DNA of 6,859 nt from positions 1 through 6,859 of the forward strand of contig CATPAM010000332.1 in NCBI GenBank assembly GCA_955651735.1. Direction: 5' to 3'. Below are positions 1 through 5,045 of the stretch, piece by piece; the stretch's first letter is position 1, and each line of letters begins with the position of its first letter. The notes beneath the pieces were generated by a model, which saw only the letters and a program-made list of their open reading frames with translations, did not search any database and was not told where the DNA came from. Source of the stretch: Candidatus Acidiferrales bacterium (GTDB lineage Bacteria > Acidobacteriota > Terriglobia > Acidiferrales > UBA7541). The translations under genes and the position numbers were made by a program.

Positions 1-644
1 CGGTTCTTCTGCCGGTCGTCGCGGGTCTTTTCGTCGTTCACCGGCTTGTCTTTGCCGAGTCCCACGATTTGGATGCGGTATACGGGCATATTGCGCTGCG
101 CTACAAGATAGGTCTGCACAGCCTCGGCGCGCCGGCGGCTGAGCTCGAGGTTGTATTCGGGCGTGCCGGTCTTGTCTGTGAAGCCTTCAATGGCCACGAA
201 GTAGCGCTTCATGCTTCCGACTTTGCCGAGCTGGTCAAGCTGCTCCCTGGCTTCGTCGGTCAACTTCGCGGAATTCAACTTGAAGAGCACGGTGACATCG
301 CCCGCGGGCTTGTAGTCGTCAATGTTGGCGATGCGCTCGTTGAGCTCAGCGTGAAACTGGTTGGTCAAATCGGACTTCACCTGATCGGTTTTCTTGGAGG
401 CCGCGTCCGCACGCCCAAGGGCGTCGCCCGCGCGCGCATCAGCGGAATCCGCCTTTTCAGCGGCTGCGCTGATCTTGGGCTCGTCACTCTCCAATTGCTT
501 CTGGGTGCTCTGCGCCTGCTTTTCCACTTCGTTGACCTTCGCGGTGATGGGATCGGTTTGCTGGGCGACATACTTCTTCGTCGCGCAACCTCCCAACAGC
601 AGCACCACGCTGGCCACGATCGTTGCTTCGATGACCCGCTTCAT
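1..644 (-). CDS. OmpA/Pal-type peptidoglycan-binding outer-membrane lipoprotein (partial, C-terminus beyond window)
   Basis: Anchors the outer membrane to peptidoglycan, by family knowledge. The visible 214 residues begin with a lipoprotein signal: basic MKR, a hydrophobic stretch and lipobox LGGC with the lipidated Cys at residue 20. Residues about 30-105 are Ala/Lys/Glu-rich with few prolines and look like a coiled-coil linker. From about residue 123 comes an OmpA_C domain, opening VTVLFKLNSAKLTDEA and carrying the diaminopimelate-binding signature FTDKTG...N..LS.RRAEAV..YL, with the conserved Asp and Arg present. The usual His before TD is Phe here. The domain breaks off at DDRQKNR, just before the expected final strand, so only some tens of residues are missing. 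The ATG is set by GGAGGA six bases upstream (656-651). The long linker separates it from classical Pal; YiaD/OmpA-like lipoproteins are the alternative. No tol genes are in view. Confidence 0.9.
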   Translation of the reverse strand, partial: MKRVIEATIVASVVLLLGGCATKKYVAQQTDPITAKVNEVEKQAQSTQKQLESDEPKISAAAEKADSADARAGDALGRADAASKKTDQVKSDLTNQFHAELNERIANIDDYKPAGDVTVLFKLNSAKLTDEAREQLDQLGKVGSMKRYFVAIEGFTDKTGTPEYNLELSRRRAEAVQTYLVAQRNMPVYRIQIVGLGKDKPVNDEKTRDDRQKN

Positions 645-915
645 GGGTATTCCTCCATTCGAATTTGAGCTGAATTCCCGTTGTTACAGTTCGATTGCTC
701 TGGGCCGGGCAGAAGCGGGCTGGGGACTTCGCAGAGCTACCTGGCGCGGCGGCAGGGCCACCGGAACCGTTGGAGTCAGATCTTACTGTAAACGCGTGCA
801 ACTTACCACTATCGTTCTGTCCGTGCCGCTGGGCGCTCCGCGCCGCCAGCCTACTTCAAAACCGGGCAACCTCTTTTCTACAGCTTCCTATCGACAGCCA
901 ACTCTTGCGCCAAAA
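645..915. other. Intergenic region between two minus-strand genes
   Basis: These 271 bases lie downstream of the single-pass membrane protein gene and upstream of the lipoprotein gene. They hold the lipoprotein's Shine-Dalgarno (651-656) and a GC-rich hairpin (828-850). I found no convincing -35/-10 pair for the lipoprotein gene. Several frames stay open here, but their products are Pro/Gly/Ser/Arg-rich and none has a ribosome site, so I call no gene. Confidence 0.5.
828..850 (-). terminator. GC-rich hairpin downstream of the single-pass membrane protein gene (weak terminator candidate)
   Basis: Read on the minus strand, GGCGC-GGA-GCGCC forms a perfect five-pair stem with a three-base loop. 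Flanking GCTG/CAGC bases can lengthen it with small bulges. It starts about 65 bases past the stop codon of the gene at 916-1392. No T-run follows, so it is not a canonical intrinsic terminator; it may only stabilise the transcript end or be chance in GC-rich DNA. Confidence 0.25.
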
Positions 916-1392
916 CTACTGCGCCGTGGGTGTCGCGCCGGTGATGCGAAACTTGTACCAGGAAGTTCCCGCAGGGTACAGCACGTCACGGATCTGTGCG
1001 TTCTGTTCTTCTCCCGGAGCGAGATTGAACGGAATCGTTCCCTTGTTTACCAGCAGCGCGGCATTATCCGGGCCGACGTAGGTCGTTTCGTACTGAATCT
1101 TGCTGTAGGTGTAAGCCTTCGATTTGTTGTCGATGTCCACCAACCAGACCGCCGTGGTACCGGTGCGATCTTTTTCCATTCTGGCACTCAGAACCTTCAG
1201 GTCATGCACCGGGTCCGCTTTTCCGGCTGCTGCGGGCGCAGCGGCCGCAGCGGTTACCGGCGCCGCGGGTTTGTTGCCGCTTTTCGACATCTTGTAGAGC
1301 ACGCCGCCTACAGCCGCCGCCACGACCACGAAAATTGTCACCAACATCAGACTGGAACTCGATTGTTTCTGTTCTTGTGCAACTTCAAACAT
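916..1392 (-). CDS. Single-pass membrane protein with extracytoplasmic domain of unknown function
   Basis: I do not recognise a named family. The 158-residue protein has a short polar N-terminus rich in Gln and Ser (1-14) and one hydrophobic segment (about 15-33, LMLVTIFVVVAAAVGG). A Lys-containing boundary and an Ala/Pro linker (about 41-59) follow. The C-terminal domain of about 95 residues (62-158) has alternating strand-like segments such as TAVWLVDIDNKSKAYTYSKIQYETTYV and ends WYKFRITG. This resembles a small beta-sandwich of the FxLYD or other Ig-like kind; that is a guess from pattern only. The topology suggests an uncleaved signal anchor with the domain outside the cytoplasm. The frame stays open upstream to a TTG at 1641, but GAGGAGG five bases before the ATG at 1392 fixes the start. 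It has no Cys and no visible catalytic motif, so a binding or scaffolding role is more likely than an enzyme. Confidence 0.8.
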   Translation of the reverse strand: MFEVAQEQKQSSSSLMLVTIFVVVAAAVGGVLYKMSKSGNKPAAPVTAAAAAPAAAGKADPVHDLKVLSARMEKDRTGTTAVWLVDIDNKSKAYTYSKIQYETTYVGPDNAALLVNKGTIPFNLAPGEEQNAQIRDVLYPAGTSWYKFRITGATPTAQ

Positions 1393-1397
1393 TGCCG

Positions 1398-1404
1398 CCT
1401 CCTC
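1398..1404 (-). promoter_or_regulatory. Strong Shine-Dalgarno GAGGAGG that fixes the start of the 916-1392 gene
   Basis: On the minus strand GAGGAGG lies five bases before the ATG at 1392. It decides for this start over TTG at 1641, which would add 83 residues of low-complexity, Arg/Ser/Pro-rich sequence ahead of the membrane segment. Confidence 0.8.
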
Positions 1405-1513
1405 TGCAACCCGCGAGCGTCCGCCGCCGGAAATGCGCGCAATTGGATTCCTCGGTACGGAGGGACTTCGTGGAAATGGGCAGAAGGGTCGGGAAGCCCC
1501 TCGATAGGTACTG

Positions 1514-1542
1514 CTTATATCCCATCCGCCCGTAGGCGGCAA
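1514..1542 (-). promoter_or_regulatory. Predicted sigma70-type promoter for the single-pass membrane protein gene
   Basis: On the minus strand TTGCCG (1542-1537, 4 of 6 to consensus) and TATAAG (1519-1514, 5 of 6) are separated by exactly 17 bases. Transcription would begin near 1507, giving a leader of about 115 bases. The inverted repeat CCGCC-TACG-GGCGG (1539-1526) sits in the spacer and could be an operator. This is inferred from sequence alone. Confidence 0.45.
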
Positions 1543-1678
1543 GCAATCGTGCATCAACGCGCTGGCGGTTACGCCGGAACCTCTGGTGCCTTCACCCGGT
1601 GACGAGTCGAGCACGGATTCGGGTTTTTGGCGCTGTAACAAGACGGAACAAGCACTACTCTACTGCTTGGGAACTCCC

Positions 1679-2359
1679 GTGGAAGATCTCATCACGCCGC
1701 CGCCTGCAACCAAAACGGACCAGCGCCGCGGCAGCCGCTTTCCCGTCATTGTCCCGGTGCAAGCCAAATGGCAAGAGGCCAGCGGCCGCATCGTCATTGA
1801 GAGCGCGCAAGCCCGCGAAGTAAACATGCAGGGCGGCCTGCTGGACATGAAGATCTTCCCCAGTGTGGGAAGCCAGATGGAGCTAACCAATCTGCTGTCC
1901 GGGGAAACCTATCGAGCTCGCGTGGTCGCGATTCGCCGCAAAGAGGGACGCGTACTCGGAGTAGCCGTCGAGCTCCTGATCTCCAGCGAAACGTTCTGGG
2001 GTGTGAACTTTCAGTTGAAGAAAACCAGCGCCGAGCTGTTACAGCTCGAACATGCCATCCGCACGGGTGGCATCGATCAGCGCATCCTGGTGGATTTCCG
2101 GGACGCCGTGGATCACGTCCGCAAGACCGCCTGGGCCGTGCAGGAGTGGCAGGAGCGCCAGATCACACGCCACGATCCGCAAACGCTGCTTCCGCTGCTC
2201 ATCAGCGAGCGCATTCGGCGCGCCGCACAGTTGGGCAATTCCATCGTCTCGGATCTCACCAACCACGAGGTCACTCGGGAAACTCCCGGCGTAGATCAAC
2301 TTTTTGACGCCGTGCAGCGCATGCAGCAACTTCTGGCGGACCTGCTCCGAGATTCCTAG
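1679..2359 (+). CDS. PilZ-like domain protein with helical C-terminal half
   Basis: The N-terminal part (about residues 12-110) looks like a PilZ beta-barrel. DQRRGSRFPVIVPV supplies the RxxxR-type motif, followed by a strand pattern ending VLGVAVELL and FWGVNF. PilZ domains bind cyclic di-GMP and control motility, exopolysaccharide or secretion. The second motif, (D/N)xSxxG, is not intact: the matching segment reads EVNMQGGLL, keeping GGL but lacking the Asp and Ser, so nucleotide binding is doubtful. Residues about 113-226 are charged and helical, with repeated Leu/Arg/Glu patterns and WAVQEWQERQ, and match no family I know. There is no signal peptide or membrane segment, so it is probably cytoplasmic. 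The start is uncertain: GTG 1679 gives 226 residues with the domain close to the N-terminus, and GGGA lies six bases upstream. GTG 1586 is in frame and would add 31 residues that look non-conserved. It is probably a monocistronic gene. Confidence 0.75.
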   Translation: MEDLITPPPATKTDQRRGSRFPVIVPVQAKWQEASGRIVIESAQAREVNMQGGLLDMKIFPSVGSQMELTNLLSGETYRARVVAIRRKEGRVLGVAVELLISSETFWGVNFQLKKTSAELLQLEHAIRTGGIDQRILVDFRDAVDHVRKTAWAVQEWQERQITRHDPQTLLPLLISERIRRAAQLGNSIVSDLTNHEVTRETPGVDQLFDAVQRMQQLLADLLRDS

Positions 2360-2712
2360 CGCAAGTCCATCCCGATGGCCACCTTCAGAAAGCTCGTCGA
2401 ATCGGGCTTCTTTTCAGGTGACTTGGGCACGACTCCGAGGGACTTAATAGAGCTAACGCAGAGCAATGTCGAACTCGTAAGGTCAATTTTCTCCTCTCGC
2501 AACTCATTGTCAACTAGCTCAAATAAGACTAACTTTAGTCCTATATCTTTCTTCAACCTTCAAGACGGCTCTGACGCAAATATTTTGGCAACCTCCCGGA
2601 AATGCCCTTCCCTCTTAGTGGTGCAAAGAACGCAGGGCGCGTTCCGCCATAAATCGAGTACAATGCCGCGCATCAAATCGAAAGCATTCGCCCTAATAGG
2701 CCGCTAGCGACC
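2360..2712. other. AT-rich intergenic stretch without a supported gene
   Basis: GC is 49 of 120 bases (41%) at 2461-2580, against 76 of 120 (63%) at 1681-1800. Two short frames cross it. On plus, ATG 2375 to 2707 gives 110 Ser/Thr-rich codons without a ribosome site. On minus, TTG 2556 to 2356 gives 66 codons whose last part reads PDSTSFLKVAIGMDLR, without a usable ribosome site and with a stop just upstream. Neither matches anything I know. The region may be a decayed gene, a leader of the small gene at 2713, or foreign DNA. A 14-base near-palindrome lies at 2527-2540. Confidence 0.5.
2527..2540. repeat. Short inverted repeat GACTAA-CT-TTAGTC
   Basis: Two perfect six-base arms flank a two-base centre inside the AT-rich stretch. 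The close spacing suits a dimeric repressor site better than an RNA hairpin, since a two-base loop cannot close. It could be chance. Confidence 0.3.
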
Positions 2713-2883
2713 ATGAGAAACAATCGCCCTCAGCCCTGCAAGTGCGGCCATCCCAAGAGCATCCACGCACACATGTATTTCCAGGCGAGGCCTGCCAAGC
2801 TGCCCAAGGGTTGCAACTTCCCGGGATGCAAATGCAACAACTACCGAGCTGCACAGGTCCTCTCGCCGCCGCCAACAGCCTAA
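2713..2883 (+). CDS. Small Cys/His-rich, probably zinc-binding protein (56 residues)
   Basis: The predicted protein carries CKCGHPKSIHAH near the N-terminus (Cys9, Cys11, His13, His18, His20) and CNFPGCKCNNY near the middle (Cys34, Cys39, Cys41). The pattern CxCGHx4HxH...Cx4CxCxxY resembles small zinc-ribbon-like hypothetical proteins that I recall from several bacterial phyla. Its spacing suggests one bound metal ion with Cys/His ligands, though no function is established. The protein is basic, lacks a signal peptide and has no membrane segment, so it is probably cytoplasmic and could bind nucleic acid or another protein. The ATG is the first in frame with the motif. There is no good Shine-Dalgarno upstream, which lowers confidence in the start. 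The regular motif, clean stop and absence of a competing gene on either strand argue that it is real. It lies 105 bases before ispH in the same direction, but ispH seems to have its own promoter. Confidence 0.65.
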   Translation: MRNNRPQPCKCGHPKSIHAHMYFQARPAKLPKGCNFPGCKCNNYRAAQVLSPPPTA

Positions 2884-2925
2884 TAACCTGCTCCGGGAAT
2901 GCGAGCCAATCGGCAAGGCCCAAAA

Positions 2926-2941
2926 GCCGGTGTGACCCGGC
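2926..2941. repeat. Inverted repeat GCCGG-TGTGAC-CCGGC overlapping the ispH -35
   Basis: Perfect five-base arms flank six bases that include most of the proposed ispH -35 hexamer. It could be an operator for ispH or a weak 3' hairpin of the upstream small gene. No T-run follows, so I do not call it a terminator. Confidence 0.3.
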
Positions 2942-2959
2942 ACGTGAGTGAGGTATGAT
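2932..2959 (+). promoter_or_regulatory. Predicted sigma70-type promoter of ispH
   Basis: GTGACC (2932-2937, 4 of 6 to consensus) and TATGAT (2954-2959, 5 of 6) are 16 bases apart. The start of transcription would be near 2966, leaving a leader of about 25 bases that contains AGGA at 2983-2986 ahead of two adjacent ATG codons. This fits an independent promoter for ispH and the gene behind it. Confidence 0.5.
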
Positions 2960-2988
2960 AGAGTGTTCGGAAATTATTCATTAGGAAG

Positions 2989-3954
2989 ATGATGCAGACA
3001 GACAATGGAAGAATTTTGTTAAGGGTTCGCCCCCGCGGCTTTTGTGCCGGAGTCGTTCGCGCGGTGGACATCGTTGAGCTGGCGCTGGAAGCCTATGGCG
3101 CTCCGGTTTACGTGCACCATGAAATCGTGCATAACACTTACGTGGTGGAGCAATTACGCCGGCGCGGTGCGATCTTCGTCGAATCCATCGAGGACGTTCC
3201 TCACGGCGGCGTGCTCGTCTTCAGTGCTCATGGGGTTCCCCCCACTGTTCGACAGGAAGCCCAAGATCGCTCGTTGAGAGTGATCGACGCCACCTGCCCG
3301 CTGGTCACCAAGGTTCACCTGGAAGCGCTTAAGTTTGCACGCGAAAAGCGCACCATTATTTTGATTGGCCATCGTGACCATCAGGAGATTATTGGCACGT
3401 CTGGCGAAGCTCCGGATCGCACCATCGTGGTCGACTCCGTTGCGGCGGTGGATGCTTTGCAAGTAGACGATCCTGAGAAACTCGCTTTTCTCACCCAGAC
3501 CACGCTCAGCTTGTACGACACTCAGGAGATCGTGACTCGTCTGCGCCAGAAATTTCCCGCCATCAAGGGGCCGGCCAGTGACGACATCTGCTATGCCACG
3601 CAGAATCGCCAGGAGGCCGTCGAGCAGGTCGCCAAGGACGTCGACCTGATCCTCGTCGTGGGTTCGCCCAACAGCTCCAATTCCAATCGCCTAGTGGAGG
3701 TTGCGCAACGCAGCGGCGTTCGCGCGCAGCTCATCGATTCGGCGCAGGATATCGACGTCAAATGGCTCGAAGGCGTCAAGCGCGTGGGCTTGACCGCGGG
3801 GGCTTCCGCACCGGAAGTGCTCGTCGAGCAGGTGAGCGAGCGCCTGGCACAGTTTGGCTTTACCGATCAGCGCGACTTGGATTTGATCCGCGAAGATGTG
3901 CGGTTCACTCTGCCGCCGGAATTGGCGACGATCGCGGCCGCGCCGCGCCGCTGA
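2989..3954 (+). CDS. ispH: 4-hydroxy-3-methylbut-2-enyl diphosphate reductase (IspH/LytB)
   Basis: Catalyses the last step of the MEP isoprenoid pathway, reducing HMBPP to IPP and DMAPP with a [4Fe-4S] cluster in the cytosol. All signature residues are present. The three cluster cysteines are Cys19 (GFCAG), Cys103 (DATCPLV) and Cys201 (ICYATQNRQ). The substrate-binding residues are His48 (EIVHN), His81 (SAHGVP), His131 and the catalytic Glu133 (HRDHQE), the TQTTLS loop, and the SSNSNRL diphosphate loop. Spacing follows the E. coli enzyme with an offset of seven up to Glu133. The length of 321 residues is normal. The loop reads GSPNSSNSN where E. coli has GSKNSSNSN, a mild variant. Two ATGs stand side by side; 2989 is taken here, but AGGA at 2983-2986 is better spaced for 2992, changing only one residue. 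It probably leads a two-gene transcript with the arginase-like gene. Confidence 0.97.
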   Translation: MMQTDNGRILLRVRPRGFCAGVVRAVDIVELALEAYGAPVYVHHEIVHNTYVVEQLRRRGAIFVESIEDVPHGGVLVFSAHGVPPTVRQEAQDRSLRVIDATCPLVTKVHLEALKFAREKRTIILIGHRDHQEIIGTSGEAPDRTIVVDSVAAVDALQVDDPEKLAFLTQTTLSLYDTQEIVTRLRQKFPAIKGPASDDICYATQNRQEAVEQVAKDVDLILVVGSPNSSNSNRLVEVAQRSGVRAQLIDSAQDIDVKWLEGVKRVGLTAGASAPEVLVEQVSERLAQFGFTDQRDLDLIREDVRFTLPPELATIAAAPRR

Positions 3955-4027
3955 AGATTTTGAAGACAGGTCCGGCAGGGTACGCCGGCAGGCAACTCAA
4001 CCCAGCATCGTAGGCGGAAACAAAAAC

Positions 4028-4033
4028 AAGGAG
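4028..4033 (+). promoter_or_regulatory. Shine-Dalgarno AAGGAG that supports a TTG start
   Basis: AAGGAG lies seven bases before TTG 4041. No in-frame ATG occurs until residue 147, so this site decides the start of the arginase-like gene. The 86-base gap after ispH shows neither a promoter nor a terminator that I can recognise. Confidence 0.75.
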
Positions 4034-4040
4034 CGCAGCC

Positions 4041-5024
4041 TTGGCGGTCAAAATTGTCCGTCAGCCGAAGAAGATTGCTCTGATTGGCGCGCCTTCGAGC
4101 GCGGCGGCGTTTTCGCCGGGGACCGAGAAGGCTCCCGCGGCGCTGCGTGCCGCCGGTCTGGTTGAACGGCTGCAAAATGCCGGCTTTGAGGTGACCGATT
4201 ACGGCGATTGCGCGCCCAGGCACTTCGCCGACGACGACGAACACCGTCGGGCGCGCAATCTGACGGAAATTGTCGCCGGACTGAACGATCTCAAGCCCCG
4301 CACGGAAATCGCGGTGAAAAGCGGTGCGCTGGTGCTTGTTCTCGGCGGCGAATGCGTGCAGGTCATCGGATTGCTGACCGGCGCTCGACGTTATTACAAA
4401 CACATCAATCTGTTGTGGTTTGATCGTGACGCCGACCTGAATACCCCGGCAACGACGCCGTCCGGCCGCATCGACGGTATGGTGCTCGCGCACATCATCG
4501 GCAAGGGCGCGCCGGAGTTAGTAAGGTTCTGGGGCGAGCCGCCGCTGGTGCGCGAACCCGACGTCACACTGTTCGGTTTGGCGCGGCTCGATCCCCCAGA
4601 ACAGGATTTCCTTGCCCGCGCGCCGCTGCGCCACGTGCATGCCACAGATGTACAAGCAAAGGGGGCCACAGCAGCGGCCGCCGACGCACTGAACCATTTG
4701 CATGCCAATTCGCGCGAATTTGTCTTGCATCTCGACCTGGACGTTATCGCGCAAGAAGAATTTCCCGCCGTGGTCGTGCCCGGAAGCGGCGGCCTGGGCT
4801 TTGATGACGTGCGCTCGGCGTTGACGGAAATCGTACGTCACAAGAATCTGGTGGGCCTGGACGTGGCGCAATTCAATCCGGACAAGGATGCCGACGGCGA
4901 TGGCGCGAAGAAAATCGTCGATTTGCTGGTCGAATCGCTCTCAACGCGCCTCGAGAAACCCGCGCTTTCGAGTACAGAACCCGCGCCACAGCCGGAAGAA
5001 TCTTCGGCTGGGACCACCGTTTAG
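4041..5024 (+). CDS. Arginase/agmatinase-fold protein with altered active site
   Basis: The 327-residue protein follows the ureohydrolase plan: N-terminal IALIGAPSS, then LGGEC (102-105), WFDRDADLNTP (126-136), SGRIDGM, HLDLDVIAQEEFPA (230-243), GGLGFDDV and GLDVAQFNP (272-280). Classical members split arginine, agmatine or formiminoglutamate with a two-manganese centre. Their ligands lie in GGDH, DAHxD and DxDxxDP. Here GGDH is GGEC (His to Cys105), DAHxD is DRDAD (His to Asp130) and DxDxxDP is DLDVIAQ (both first Asp kept, DP lost). The Glu that holds the guanidinium, in a VEVNP-like context, seems to be Gln277. Some family members with Cys in the first motif exist as I recall, but the combination suggests changed metal use or a non-hydrolytic role. 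The C-terminal tail (301-327) is Ser/Pro/Glu-rich and probably disordered. It is likely cotranscribed with ispH. Confidence 0.85.
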   Translation: MAVKIVRQPKKIALIGAPSSAAAFSPGTEKAPAALRAAGLVERLQNAGFEVTDYGDCAPRHFADDDEHRRARNLTEIVAGLNDLKPRTEIAVKSGALVLVLGGECVQVIGLLTGARRYYKHINLLWFDRDADLNTPATTPSGRIDGMVLAHIIGKGAPELVRFWGEPPLVREPDVTLFGLARLDPPEQDFLARAPLRHVHATDVQAKGATAAAADALNHLHANSREFVLHLDLDVIAQEEFPAVVVPGSGGLGFDDVRSALTEIVRHKNLVGLDVAQFNPDKDADGDGAKKIVDLLVESLSTRLEKPALSSTEPAPQPEESSAGTTV

Positions 5025-5045
5025 CTTTTCGCTCGCGCCGGATCA

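Larger units (their letters stand above)
1393..1678. other. Divergent intergenic region
   Basis: The region separates the minus-strand membrane protein gene from the plus-strand PilZ-like gene. It contains a minus-strand promoter (1514-1542) with an inverted repeat in its spacer, and a leader of roughly 115 bases before the ATG at 1392. I could not find a convincing plus-strand promoter for the PilZ-like gene. Part of the region (1586-1678) is open in frame with that gene and could be coding if translation starts at GTG 1586. Confidence 0.5.

Noticed and set aside
484..801. A 105-codon minus-strand frame overlapping the lipoprotein start
   Set aside because: It overlaps the lipoprotein gene out of frame, is rich in Arg, Gly and Ser, and has no ribosome site.
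394..1602. A 402-codon plus-strand open frame
   Set aside because: It lies antisense to both the lipoprotein and the single-pass membrane protein, spans the gap between them, and has an Arg/Ser/Cys-rich composition with no domain. The minus-strand genes have clear motifs and ribosome sites.
2356..2556. A 66-codon minus-strand frame with TTG start in the AT-rich stretch
   Set aside because: It has no usable Shine-Dalgarno, a stop lies just upstream of the TTG, and I recognise no homologue. Kept only as a possible remnant, discussed under the AT-rich islet.
2375..2707. A 110-codon plus-strand frame beginning ATGGCCACC
   Set aside because: It has no ribosome site, Ser/Thr-rich composition, codon use unlike the neighbouring genes and no recognisable domain.
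3972..3992. Two copies of CCGGCAGG between ispH and the arginase-like gene
   Set aside because: The repeat is only eight bases, GC-rich and occurs twice, with no sign of a wider array or stable hairpin with a T-run.
3867..4493. A 208-codon minus-strand frame under ispH and the arginase-like gene
   Set aside because: It is antisense to two well-supported genes and Arg/Gln/Gly-rich; an open shadow frame is expected in GC-rich DNA.
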